A DNA stretch of 64,000 bases from Siphonodentalium dalli (taxonomy: Eukaryota > Mollusca > Scaphopoda > Gadilida > Siphonodentaliidae). Below, in pieces: positions 31,787-41,711 of this stretch; positions within the stretch are counted from its first letter, which is position 1; each line of letters opens with the position of its first letter. The stretch spans positions 22,866,134 through 22,930,133 of the forward strand of contig CP136065.1 of assembly GCA_032622095.1 (NCBI GenBank), given 5' to 3'. The notes below the pieces were generated by a model, which made no database searches, was not told the origin of the DNA, and worked only from the letters and a program-made list of their open reading frames with translations. Position numbers and translations under genes: made by a program.

Positions 31787-32575
31787 TTGAATGAATGAAT
31801 AAGTTTATTGCTAGCCACGAATTGACATGGAACATGCAAACATATATACATATACACACAAGCACCAAAGTATATCGATGCGCAGTAGGGAACATCAGCA
31901 TAAATACACATGTATCTTATATACATTCAAGATATATAAATACTGCTAACTCAACGCCGCTACTCACAATTGTGAGCAGATCTTGATCTTGCACCGTCCA
32001 TATTTCACACCCACATTGAAATTCAAAGGAGAATAAATTGTGTCCCTCTGTGCAAACAAAACGGATGTGGTTAAAGAGGCGCAATTGGGCAAGGTGTTTA
32101 TTGATATTAAAACATCCTTTTACTTAATTCTCTGAATGCTTTATTCAAGAAAATCGACACGGATTTCAGAATGCTCACATTTTTTGTGGAGAGAAGTCTG
32201 TGAAACTTCCCCCTGTCTGGGATCTCCCAATGACATTTCGGGATATATTGTCTACGCAATTCACTAAAATAACTACACATAATGATAAGATGATATTCGT
32301 CACCCAGGCCAGATTGACAAAGGGGACATACTCTATGTTCCTTCTGTATCTTTTTCCATCGGCCACTTTCTATGGCTAATCGGTGATTAGAAGTTCTTAT
32401 CTTCATGAGAGATTCACTCAAATGTGGAGGTAGTTTGATCAAGTAAGTTTTCATTTCGAACGTGGGAGTTATAAAGTTATATAAATTACCCCTGGATGAC
32501 GACATCATGTTACCATACCATTCTTGGTGAAACTGGTCGATCAGTATCTGCTTTCGAATGTTGTTTTCCAAATTT
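31787..32575 (-). mobile_element. LINE D, 5'-truncated 3' end
   Basis: On the minus strand it runs from a truncation near 32575, through the end of ORF2, into a 3' untranslated region and a tail reading (ATTC)-type repeats (plus strand AATGAATGAATAAGTTTATT at 31787). 5' truncation is the usual result of incomplete target-primed reverse transcription. Confidence 0.75.
32107..32571 (-). pseudogene. LINE D ORF2, C-terminal fragment
   Basis: About 154 codons end at a normal stop, with no genuine start because the element is truncated. The core is C-x2-C-x8-H-x4-C (CPLCQSGLGDEYHLIIMC) near 32270-32325, followed by SYFSELRRQYI. This Cx2C-E-x-H-x-x-x-x-C pattern is common at the end of invertebrate APE-type LINE ORF2 proteins. 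It is diverged from the matching parts of LINE A and LINE B, so it is a third family or subfamily. Confidence 0.8.
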
Positions 32576-32833
32576 CAAAGTGTAAGACTGGTGACTGGCT
32601 ATCACTTTGTCACAACACTGAGTTTTCATCCACTGTGTCTCAATGGTGAATTATGTTGACACCTCTTTGTTTGCTTAAGCATTGGTTAACCTTTGAGGTA
32701 GAAGGCTTGTTTTGATAGATACAATGAGAAACCAACTTCAAATAATTGACAGTAGATCACTATAATAGATCACTCTTATGGTCATGTTTCATTATCTCCA
32801 TCTGATATGGAATATATGCTATGGTAGAAATTC
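32576..32833. other. Unannotated stretch
   Basis: No gene or repeat was recognised. Confidence 0.4.
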
Positions 32834-34009
32834 ATACCAACCATCCTCTGACAGGGAGTGGAGCGAACCAGTCATTATTGCTTTGGCTCTATTAGGTCCT
32901 CTCTGTCAGAGCGTTAGCACGAGTGATCTGAGAGGATTGTAACATTAGGGGAGCAGCCGCCCTCGTGACATATAATGCCGACTGAGTGAGACAGTTTTTG
33001 GATTAGGCTCAGGACGGATTATGAACTTAATCCCCGACGCCGCGCTAGCCGCTATACAGAGAAGCCAGATTGTGGACATTGTTAGCTGGAATATCCAGGC
33101 TGACAGGGGCTCTCTGGTTCTCTGTGTAGAATTCCGGACAGAGGATGCTGGTATCCAGAGGTCTTCTGCCCGGGGCAGGATCGCCGAGACCAGCCGTAAT
33201 CTGAAGAATGGGCCTCCCAAGAAGAAGACGCCAACCAGAAGGAGAAGGGACGCCGCCAGACGAGCTAAATGGAAACAGAAGAGGGGGTGATTGTTGATCT
33301 GCCGGTCACCCCTCCCCGTGTGGTTCAGCCGACGTCCAGCGTCACAGCCGGCAGGTCGGAGTTGTCTGAGAGACGCCCAGACGACCCGACCTGCATGGAA
33401 TCAGGCGACATCGTACCAGCCAGCAGGGACTCTGTTGATCTGCCGGAGGTCCCTGCTGTCGTCGTCGAAGCGAGCGGAGATAGGGAGCAGGAAACCACCC
33501 CTGCTGTTCCTGCCGCCAGCTTCGAGGTAGAGCTGGACACCACGGACACCGGAATTCCATCTCATCCCGGTGTCTCCCAGCTCTACCACCAGAAACAACA
33601 ACACCAGTACAGACACCACCAGATCTGTAGAAGAAATCATTGCTGACTCCGAGAGAGTGCAGAAAAGAGCGATGGAGGCGCATGAACAACAACTGAGAAA
33701 GATGAACAACACACGAAAGAACAAGAAGAAACGATTGAACAACACACGAAAGAACAAGAAGAAAAAATCCAACTCTTCATTCGTCAACACCAACAGAAAT
33801 CTCCTCCATCTCCAAAATCGTCAACGGAGAAGCCAAATCCAAAAAAGAAAAGAAAGAAGAAATAAAATTCATCATAAAAATGCTTTTCTTTTTTTTTGAT
33901 TAATCTAAAATAAAGGCATAAATATGAGGGATAAAGGAGAGGCGCCTTTCGGCACTTTCGACAATCCCGGGCTAGCCCCCCAAACCACTCACTTATAATA
34001 CCAACCATC
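32834..34009 (+). mobile_element. Retroelement-like insertion, gag/ORF1-like copy 1
   Basis: ATACCAACCATC occurs at both edges (32834-32845, 33998-34009). The inner part carries the ORF1/gag-like gene and a 3' region. The end of copy 2 (38765-38775) also reads ATACCAACCAT, so this string may be an element end and not a 12-bp target duplication. CTCTGACAGGGA near 32847 pairs with TCCTCTCTGTCAGAG near 32896 as a hairpin near the 5' side. Confidence 0.5.
33021..33899 (+). pseudogene. ORF1/gag-like gene, copy 1, with one frameshift
   Basis: ATG at 33021 opens a frame with IVDIVSWNIQADRGSLVL and then a basic stretch, KKKTPTRRRRDAARRAKWKQ, ending in TGA at 33288. The frame +2 from there continues with VDLPVTPPRVV and PASRDSVDLPEVPAVVVEAS. 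The switch falls in a G-run near 33282, and one missing G would explain it. Conservative changes against copy 2 in the second frame (PASRDSVDLPELPAVVIEAS) show it was coding. A charged, coil-like tail (VEEIIADSERVQKRAMEAHE) lies in a third frame from about 33600. The basic module resembles one I recall from small retroelement ORF1 or gag-like proteins of invertebrates. Its function is presumably nucleic-acid binding. It is not a confirmed family match. Confidence 0.5.
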
Positions 34010-34104
34010 ATTCCTCGGTTAGCTGTTCAGTGAGCGAACAAGTCGCAAAGCTTTTTAGCTCTGTGGTTTGTCTCTGTTCCGGCTTGCTGAGCCCGGATCG
34101 CTTG
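34010..34104. other. Short unannotated stretch
   Basis: No feature was recognised between the gag-like copy and the next LINE tail. Confidence 0.3.
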
Positions 34105-34200
34105 TAAGTAAGTAATGCTTTATTCTCAGCCAGTATACATGGTACATGAGAAAATGTATATACACTATATGCAAATTAGAACTGTCCAGGGTTTGTTCCG
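34105..34200 (-). mobile_element. Possible LINE 3' tail
   Basis: GTAAGTAAGTAATGCTTTAT followed by TCTCAGCCAGTATACATGG has the look of a minus-strand LINE tail with a tetranucleotide repeat, like the one at 31787. No coding part was found to its right. Confidence 0.35.
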
Positions 34201-34638
34201 AATATAATTACAAGTAGACATAGATAAAATACAATGCAGACAATAATCAGTTACTATCCAATTTTGCATTATCATGCATGTCCGGAATAGAAAAATCAAA
34301 TTTCGACAGACCAATCTAAAGATTCTAATCGAACCAAAAAAAGAAAGAAAGAAATTACATGAGGTATACATCATGATCAATATATAGTGCTGTTTTGTCA
34401 TTATTTTTGAAACCAAGATGTTATGAATAACGATTTACCAATATCACGCACATGATTATTATCTGTAATGAAATTGAGTTATATAATATATATATATACA
34501 CACACTTGCATATACACACATACATATATATATACCACACACATACATGCATATCATCGTGTGAGTTGTGTGGCCGATCTGAAAAGATCCTAGCCGCCCG
34601 AGCGATTCGGAGTGAACGCTTTTGTACTTGGCAGAGGC
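34201..34638. other. Unannotated stretch with TA/CA microsatellite
   Basis: TA and CA dinucleotide tracts lie at 34483-34545. No gene was recognised. Confidence 0.4.
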
Positions 34639-36430
34639 GTTATTTCGCTAAAATCCGATTCAGATTCTGGATTCAGATTACAGATTGGTCCCCGTACGAC
34701 TTGGTTCGGCAAAAGAACAGACCAGAAATTGGCAGAATCAGTAAACGAACAGACCGTAATCTCAATTTCGTGATAATCCGATTGGGATTCGGATTCCGAT
34801 TACGGACTCAAATGTTCGTAATGTAAACAAACCGAGATTTCGCCACCTCAGAGTTTAAATACACAATAAAACATAAGAATCCGTCTCTTGTGTACAAATT
34901 ATTGCAGAATATAAACGATCTATATCAAAGAATTTTAAATGCGGAGACAAATTTGTTTTATTGAATGTAAACTGGGAGAATATTACTGAAATTAGCCAAA
35001 TAATAACGCTATTGATAGTAACGCTGGGGGAGCACTTCGGTTGATGGCGAAGCAATTGCAAATCATTGTTGATTGTCACTTTCATATGTCCATTTCATAA
35101 TTCCATCCTTAAAATACCGCCCGAACGCATGTCAATTTCGAATTCGGCGGATACGTCACAATTGACCGAATTCATATGAACCTGCATGGATATGTCTTCT
35201 GCTGTGTTCGTTATTATAATGTTTCTTCTTATTCAAGAAATAGTAGGATTATATGGTATCGATGGATTATCAGATACACGTATGTACTATCATCTAGTCT
35301 TAAAGTTATAGCAATTTCACGTTTAACATGTTTTGTTCGTTAAATGCAGTCGTTTTGCACAATAGTCTCTGTATAGACAACATACACATGTTCTAGGGAC
35401 GTGGCTAGAAGTTTCCTCAAATTTCCGGCCAACTGCACCCCCCCCCCCCCCCCCATTGAACCAAACATCAATCTCACAGGTTCGCAGAATTCAATTTGCT
35501 CCCCTTGGAAATATCCAATCTGACAAACACTAAGATTGGAAAATTACCAACTTTTACTGGTTGAAAAAAATCAAACAATGAGAACAATGCCAACCTATAT
35601 ATGGTGTCAAATTAATGTCCAACTAATGTTGTGTCATGCATGAAATTTCCAACTGCTGGAATGTACCAAAGTTTAGTTTAGATATATTTATTTCAAATAT
35701 ATGTCAAATTTAGATAACACATGATATATAACACATACATTTGTTTATACATACAAAGAAATTGGGGGACAAGTACTGACTCACTTAAGGGTACCCCCTC
35801 TCCCATATGTTATTACACTGAAAAAATAAATAATTAGTAATGGCAAAGCGTTAGTCATAAGTTTGTATATGTATTTATTTAAAATCGGGTTTGTTTGTTG
35901 CGTTTGTTGGCTTGTACGTATCATTATTTGAAACAGTTAGTCAAAATAATCCTGATTTTCCTCACGTATGAATGACTGCACAGCTTAGCAAATTGTACCA
36001 AAGTTCGGGGTGGGGGTCGAGACACCCAATCAACTCCTGTCGTCACGTCCCTGTTCAACTGACAAGTTTCGTGTGTTCTTCACAACATCTTCGGAATTTG
36101 ATTCAGGAGGCCTAGAGCTGTCATGTTTAGATATGCTTGCCATCATCAATAAACACACTTTAACTTGAAAAAAAGATGCGATTAAGTCGGATTGGCAGCA
36201 AATTATGTGCCGTGTATATACACATAGAAGAAAAGCACGACTTTCACAACAAACATGCACTTTATAAATATAAGATACAAATGATACTTGTGTCAAATAC
36301 ATGGGCCATGTTTGACGCTGGGAGAGAGTTTCGGAGACCACGTGGATTTCAAAATCTGACCTAGAATCGGGAATTAGCCCCGCCCCCGTAATCGGCTTCG
36401 GATTCTCAATCCGGATTTTAGCGAAATTAC
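34639..36430. mobile_element. Possible ~1.8-kb inverted-repeat element
   Basis: TTATTTCGCTAAAATCCG followed by ATTCAGATTCTGG at 34640-34680 is complementary to 36387-36430 (CCGTAATCGGCTTCGGATTC and CCGGATTTTAGCGAAATTAC). A further AATCCGATTGGGATTCGGAT lies at 34777. The right end abuts gag-like copy 2. The interior is AT-rich without a transposase frame. It includes a poly-C run at 35436-35454. No target duplication was identified. Confidence 0.5.
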
Positions 36431-36528
36431 GACTCTGGGGATTATGTTGCTAATCCCTTCTGTCATTGTCGCTGCCTTTAATAAACTGCGCATTGTGGAT
36501 ACCCTTAGCTGGAATCTATCCCAGGCTA

Positions 36529-37932
36529 AGGGTCTATTCCCATTGCACACGCGCGTGCGATTAATCGCAGCGTTTTTTAAGGTGCGTGTTAACATAACAC
36601 AGAGCGATTCGTGATCAATTACCTTCATCAAATAACCACGTCCAATTCGTGACCAATCATCTTATGCAATCAACCTCGTCATCGAGATAGCCGTTACAGA
36701 GAATGGCATGGTTCACCCGGTCACATATACTATCCGGGTACAGTCATTCTCATAACTGATGGGCGATAAAATAATAAATGAAGTACGGAAAGGAAATGGC
36801 TTGGAAAGAAGTTTTCCGACGTATAGCTAGCATCAGTGGTGATTTTTGTAGAATTCAGTCGAAATATATTACCTGTCAGTCTCGCGCAACTCTGTACCCA
36901 AGATTGTGAATATATAGATTGATAGTAATGTGCCGTTTAGCATGTGCGATCACTGATGATAGGCCGCCAATGGCGATCAAATTGAAATCAATCGCGCATG
37001 TATGCGAACAGCGTCCTGGCGACAGAATTCGACCTGAAACGATGCGTGTGTGACTCATAAGGTCGAATTCTGAGTCCTATCACTTATTCTATTTGAATGG
37101 TACGTGGTTCGTCAATTATAGTACCGCGTTGTCGCTGTTGCCAGCGGCTATGCAAATGAGCACTCGATGATGGGGGAGGGGGGTCTGAAAACAAACGTTC
37201 ATACACAGGGTTGAACATAAAAATCTCTCTCGACCATGGGTCTACCACCCTCCCTACCATTCTCCCAACAAATTGGGGTCTCATCCCCTCTTTCCCCATA
37301 ATTTTTACTGGATATCATATGTTTGAGTACAATTTTTTTTTTTAAATGAGCTTTATTCAGAAAGACGATTTTTGTCAGACCTAGCTAACTATAAGGTTAA
37401 ATGTTGAAAGATCTAATTCAACCACTTGAATCGTACACTTTTGATAATCTTGAGTGATAATAACAATTATATTCATAAAACTCCTGTAATCTGGGTTGTG
37501 ATCGTACTATATAGTGTTATATACGTTTCAAGCTGGAATAAAATATGCATATTTATGCCCAACTACATGGAATTGAACCCTCTATTTCTAATTATAATTA
37601 GCTAGATATAATTGTGTCCTCAAAACTTTTGTTATTTTGATGGCATGGCTCGTTATACTCAACTTATATCTGAGTAAATATAACTGAGGAAAATTAAAGT
37701 TAATGTGTCAGCATATATAGGCCTGTATGTGGTCACCCCCAACCGAAAGTACTTTATCATCCTCCAACCTACCCTAGACCTGTGTATGAATGTGTTCGTC
37801 AGACCCCCACCCCTATTGGGGGAACTCTTAGCAGTGGGAGGAGGGAATGCCATCGAACACACATATAGAGCCGCTCGACCTTAAAAAACGCTGCGATTAA
37901 TCGCACGCGCATGTGCAATGAGAATAGACCCT
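36529..37932. mobile_element. 1404-bp DNA transposon with ~54-bp TIRs and TA duplication
   Basis: Left end AGGGTCTATTCCCATTGCAC and on through ACGCGCGTGCGATTAATCGC is the reverse complement of the right end, with about two mismatches in 54 bp. Both sides are flanked by TA (36527-36528 and 37933-37934), and the flanks rejoin as one homologous gag-like gene, which confirms the insertion. TA duplications are typical of the Tc1/mariner group and some related superfamilies. I see no transposase DDE frame, so it is non-autonomous. Short minus-strand frames inside (for example 37084-37299) have no motif. Confidence 0.85.
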
Positions 37933-38389
37933 TAGGGAGGCAATGTGCGTTTATCCTTGGAGTACCGGACTGTTCCAGCAGTACCCTCTGCTGGCGGTAC
38001 CTCGAAAGCTGGATTCCGCCAGCGACCTACAATCCGGTACGAGGACTTGGACCTTTGGGACCAGACCAGGAAGAAGAGGCAGAAGAATTAAGACCCCCTC
38101 CAGAAGAAGGGACGCCGCAAGAAGATCCAAGTGGATACAGGGGCGAGCTGAGAGACGCCCAGTTCCCCCCACTTGGTTGCTGATTCGGTCGTCGGCGACA
38201 TCACACCAGCTAGCAGGGACTCTGTTGATCTGCCGGAGCTCCCTGCTGTCGTCATCGAGGCGAGCGGAGACAGTGACGAGGACACCACCCCGATGTTCCT
38301 GCCGCCAGCCTCGGTGTGGAGATGGACAGCCTACCACCTCGGACACCGGAATTCCATCCCATTTCGGTGTTCCCAGCAACAACAACAAC

Positions 38390-38580
38390 AACAGCTGCAG
38401 TTCCAACTATCCAGTGAGGGACGAAGTTGTTCGGGAAGCTCTGGAGACGATGGAAGCAGCAAACAAAGTAGAGGAAGAAATGGCAAAGTTAAAAGAACTG
38501 ATAATAGCCAGGACCATCGCCACCGACTCCGAAAAAGAAACAACAACAACAACAACAACAAAAGCAGCAACAACAACATC
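38390..38580 (+). repeat. CAA/AAC trinucleotide tracts
   Basis: AACAACAACAACAACAGC near 38378 and CAACAACAACAACAACAAC near 38540 give poly-Gln/Asn/Thr in the gag-like frame and poly-Leu/Val/Cys on the other strand. Confidence 0.8.
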
Positions 38581-38775
38581 AGAACATCGAAAAAAAATGA
38601 AGGCAAATAAAACCAAAAAAAAAGAAGATCATTCTCATTTCATGCTCACCAATTCATGTTTTTGAAAATCTCATAACATGTTAATATTAAATTTCAAGTG
38701 GGTTGTAGGGAATGGGTGCCGCCCCTTCAAAATCTCACGGGTTAGATTCCAAACCCCAGGCATAAATACCAACCA

Positions 38776-39520
38776 TTGTTAATGCTATTAACATGTCTAT
38801 GGAGTTACGTACGATGACAATTCATCAATTCTACTGTCTTCTGATAACTTATCTTGTATATCTTCACTCCTATACTAATTACGATGCGGGCCCATACCAT
38901 TGGATGTTTTTCTTTTTTTACATGTATTATCATTTTCTTTACTAAATTTACTTTCGATTTAAAGCACCGAGGAACGGTGCACGTGTCTTCAAATAATGTA
39001 ATACACGCACTTTTTTCACTTCATTGCACTGTATCTATACGTGTTTGACCTGGAACTGGATGAGACAAATAATCCATACATATTTATAATTTCGGCCTAT
39101 AGTATATTCTGTGTACATATTTACGCAACTTGGTAAACGTTACAATTGTCAATAGGTAGTAAGGTTCATATAGATGCTTGACGCGCAGTATATATAACAC
39201 ATATAAATAATGTGAACTAGTTCAATGTTTGTGAACATCCATTTATTCCTAAGTAAGGCTGCAAACTCTCAACCCCATTCACTGGTACTGATTCTGTGAT
39301 GTTTTTTTTTAAATGCCTTTGTTCATTCAACCTATCTTTCATTTCCTTTTTCTTTCACTTCCATTTCTCTCTTCTGCTCCCAACCCAAACACCAGAATTT
39401 CTATAACTATGTTAGAGGGCTGTAAAGTTGTACAGATACAGACAAAAGTTTTCTGTGAAGTCACTATGAGACACCCACAGTGCCCAGTCTCGGGACAAAT
39501 ACACTACTTATTTCCCCACT
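38776..39520. other. Unannotated stretch upstream of LINE C
   Basis: AT-rich. No ORF1 of LINE C is present here, although an ORF1 would normally precede ORF2. A CT-rich part lies at 39335-39385. Confidence 0.4.
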
Positions 39521-39526
39521 TTGAAA

Positions 39527-41347
39527 ATGATTGAAATTGCTATATATAGGGCCAAAGTTGGTGTCTTTCATGGGATCGCTGTCAGGCTTTTCAGTAAGGG
39601 CCGCCTCGATTTGAGACAGTCCTATACTCTTCTGGTACTTTCTATCCTGATGGCAAATAAAATAAGACCCCATGTAGCACTGAGTATCATATTATTGTGC
39701 TTTGTCATGTGGAACTACCTAAACTTGTCGGAATCATTACTTAGAATTAGGGATTTGAGCACACAGAAACGTGTGTCAATGCCAAAAAACGTTAACAATA
39801 TTCCCATTTCCAATTCAAATTATACGGTCTTATGTATGACAGTGATATTGGCTGGGGCCATGTCTATGCTCTTACTACTTGCGGGTGATGTGGAAACTCA
39901 CCCAGGGCCACTTAACACAACTAATACCGAACCCAATTGTTCTTTCATGCTTCTCAATACTCAGAGTATACGTCGTAAAATTGACACTATTGCCGCCGAA
40001 ACGACTGAAGGCAAATATGATTTCTGTTTATTCACCGAAACCTGGCTTAGTCGATCTATACCCGACAGCGATATCAAACTTCCTGGATACCATGACCCTG
40101 TACGCCATGATAGGGACGATGGAAGAACAGGGGGTGGGGTTTGTATATATGTGCACGACTCGATTCCATTCCACATCAGAAATGACCTCTTTTAATTCCC
40201 AGACATTAAAGCATTATGGATAGATGCCACGGTTAAGAAAAAAAGGTTATTAATAGGCTGTTTCTATAGACCACCAAACACACCCGTGAGTATATGGAAA
40301 AAAATTGACAAGAGTATAACAGTTGCACGCGACGAAGACCTTGACATTGTAATATGTGGCGATTTTAATGAAAACTATTTTGTAGACGGTAATGGAAAAA
40401 TTAATGAACTCTGCAGCGAGCGGGGATTTACCCAACTAGTTAGCGACAAAACCCATTATACAGAGAGGACATCAACCACGTTAGATCTTTTCTTGACAAA
40501 TAATAAGAGTATTATTGAATCTTGTAATGTACATGGAAACTTTTTCGACAATACCGTGAGATACCACTGTCCGGTTGTCCTGCGACTAACTCTAGAAACG
40601 TTTAATACATCAACAACTCTAATGCGAAAGATATGGAATTATAATATGGCAAATTACAATGATATGAATAAAACTTTTAGCGATTGGAATTATAAGGAGC
40701 CTTGCAACTCCCCAGTTTCAAAACATGTTGAAATCTTAACAGATAAACTGATTACGACATGCCGAGAATATATCCCGAACAAAAATGTGACCGTCCGTAA
40801 GGGACTACCACCCTGGCTTACATGCAATATCCGAAAACTAATGAGACAAAGGAATAGACTACATAGGTTAGCTAAAGGAAAGAATACTCCACACGCGTGG
40901 GTAAACTTTAAAAACAAACATAACGAGGTCATTTCAGCTATTCGAAAAAGCAAGAGACAATTTGATAGCAAAAATGAAAAGCTGCTCAATGATCATACAA
41001 CTGACCAATCATCCTGGTGGAAAACACTCCAGAGCTATCTCTTTTCTAATGATAGTAGATCTATTCCCCCGATCGCGTCAAATGGCGAATTCCTGATCTC
41101 ATCAACTGACAAAGCCAACGCATTTAATACATACTTCTCTACTATTTCGTCAGTTGATGATGCTGGGAAGAGCCTACCCCAATCCGTACTTGACCCTGAC
41201 CGCCCACAAATATCTTTTATAAAACTTACATCTGTCGACGTGTATACCACACTGAGGGGCCTCAAGGTGGCAAAATCCAGCGGACCAGACAGTGGTGACG
41301 CTCCATTTGGACACCCGTTCGTTGGTTTTTACGAACGGGCGTTGTAA
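39527..41347 (+). pseudogene. LINE C ORF2: hydrophobic leader, 2A-like motif, AP endonuclease
   Basis: ATG at 39527 opens a frame that runs to 41347 with a single in-frame TAA at 40193-40195. The N-terminus has two hydrophobic stretches (about residues 32-66 and 103-121). The second leads straight into GDVETHPGP (39884-39910), a 2A-like motif with His where Asn is standard. Then come LLNTQSIRRKID, FCLFTETWLSR with the catalytic Glu, GGGVCIYV, the in-frame stop, LIGCFYRPP, CGDFNENY (40358-40369 for GDFN) and RYHCPVVL, all markers of the AP endonuclease. A linker with basic patches follows and reaches KVAKSSGPDSG, the start of the RT domain, where homology stops near 41296. Position before an APE domain matches published 2A-bearing CR1-like LINEs. 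RT and 3' end are absent. Confidence 0.85.
39884..39910 (+). other. 2A-like ribosome-skipping motif (variant)
   Basis: It encodes GDVETHPGP directly after a hydrophobic stretch. The canonical form is D-V/I-E-x-N-P-G-P, with separation between the last Gly and Pro. Here Asn is replaced by His. The upstream LLLLA-rich context is also seen in active 2A sequences. Whether the variant still works cannot be decided from sequence. Confidence 0.7.
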
Positions 41348-41711
41348 TGTTTTGGTTAAAAGTAGTGCAGGGCCGCTATATTTTCTAGAGAACAGACTGT
41401 TGCGTTTGCCGAATCGGCGAATGGGGTTCCAATCGAATGCACCACTGGCTCAACAATGGCCGAGGATGAAATTTGTGCTTGCGAATTTCGCGTTATTTAC
41501 ACCCTAAATAGTTATTATTACACAATTATTTCTGCGATAGCTATTGCAGGAATATGCGAGCAACATACTGGCATAAACCGTTGTATCATTTCGACTGATG
41601 GAGGTTTTGTGAGTCGTTGCAATTCTAATTATGTTCACCAAATTTCGAGTTACGCAGTTAGAAATAAAAATTAGCTGATTTGAATTCAATTAGATTCACA
41701 ATTTGGGTGCG
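41297..41711. other. Junction region after LINE C with short perfect hairpin
   Basis: CCCGTTCGT (41314-41322) and ACGAACGGG (41331-41339) form a perfect 9-bp stem just after LINE C homology ends. The rest has no gene. It may belong to the element that cut LINE C. Confidence 0.45.

Larger units (their letters stand above)
36433..38775 (+). pseudogene. ORF1/gag-like gene, copy 2, split by a DNA transposon
   Basis: The left piece (36433-36528) has GGATTATGTTGCTAATCCC and a segment translating as IVDTLSWNLSQA, matching IVDIVSWNIQAD of copy 1. The right piece resumes at 37935 and contains a basic stretch (RRIKTPSRRRDAARRSKW), PASRDSVDLPELPAVVIEAS and a coil-like tail (VREALETMEAANKVEEEMAK), followed by a (CAA)n tract coding Gln/Asn/Thr. 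The frame is also disturbed outside the insertion: the basic part (37943 frame) and the acidic part (38173 frame) are in different frames. The 3' end shares CCAAACC and ATACCAACCAT with copy 1. This is the older or more damaged copy. Function as for copy 1, presumably nucleic-acid binding. Confidence 0.5.

Noticed and set aside
32834-34009. 12-bp repeat taken as a certain target duplication of gag-like copy 1
   Set aside because: Copy 2 ends in the same string, so it may be part of the element. Kept only as a finding.
37561-37590. GGGTTCAATTCC on the minus strand as a tRNA B box
   Set aside because: No matching A box or acceptor stem could be built around it.
38331-38616. Leucine/valine-rich minus-strand frames resembling a signal or membrane segment
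   Set aside because: They are the reverse of the CAA repeat in the gag-like gene.
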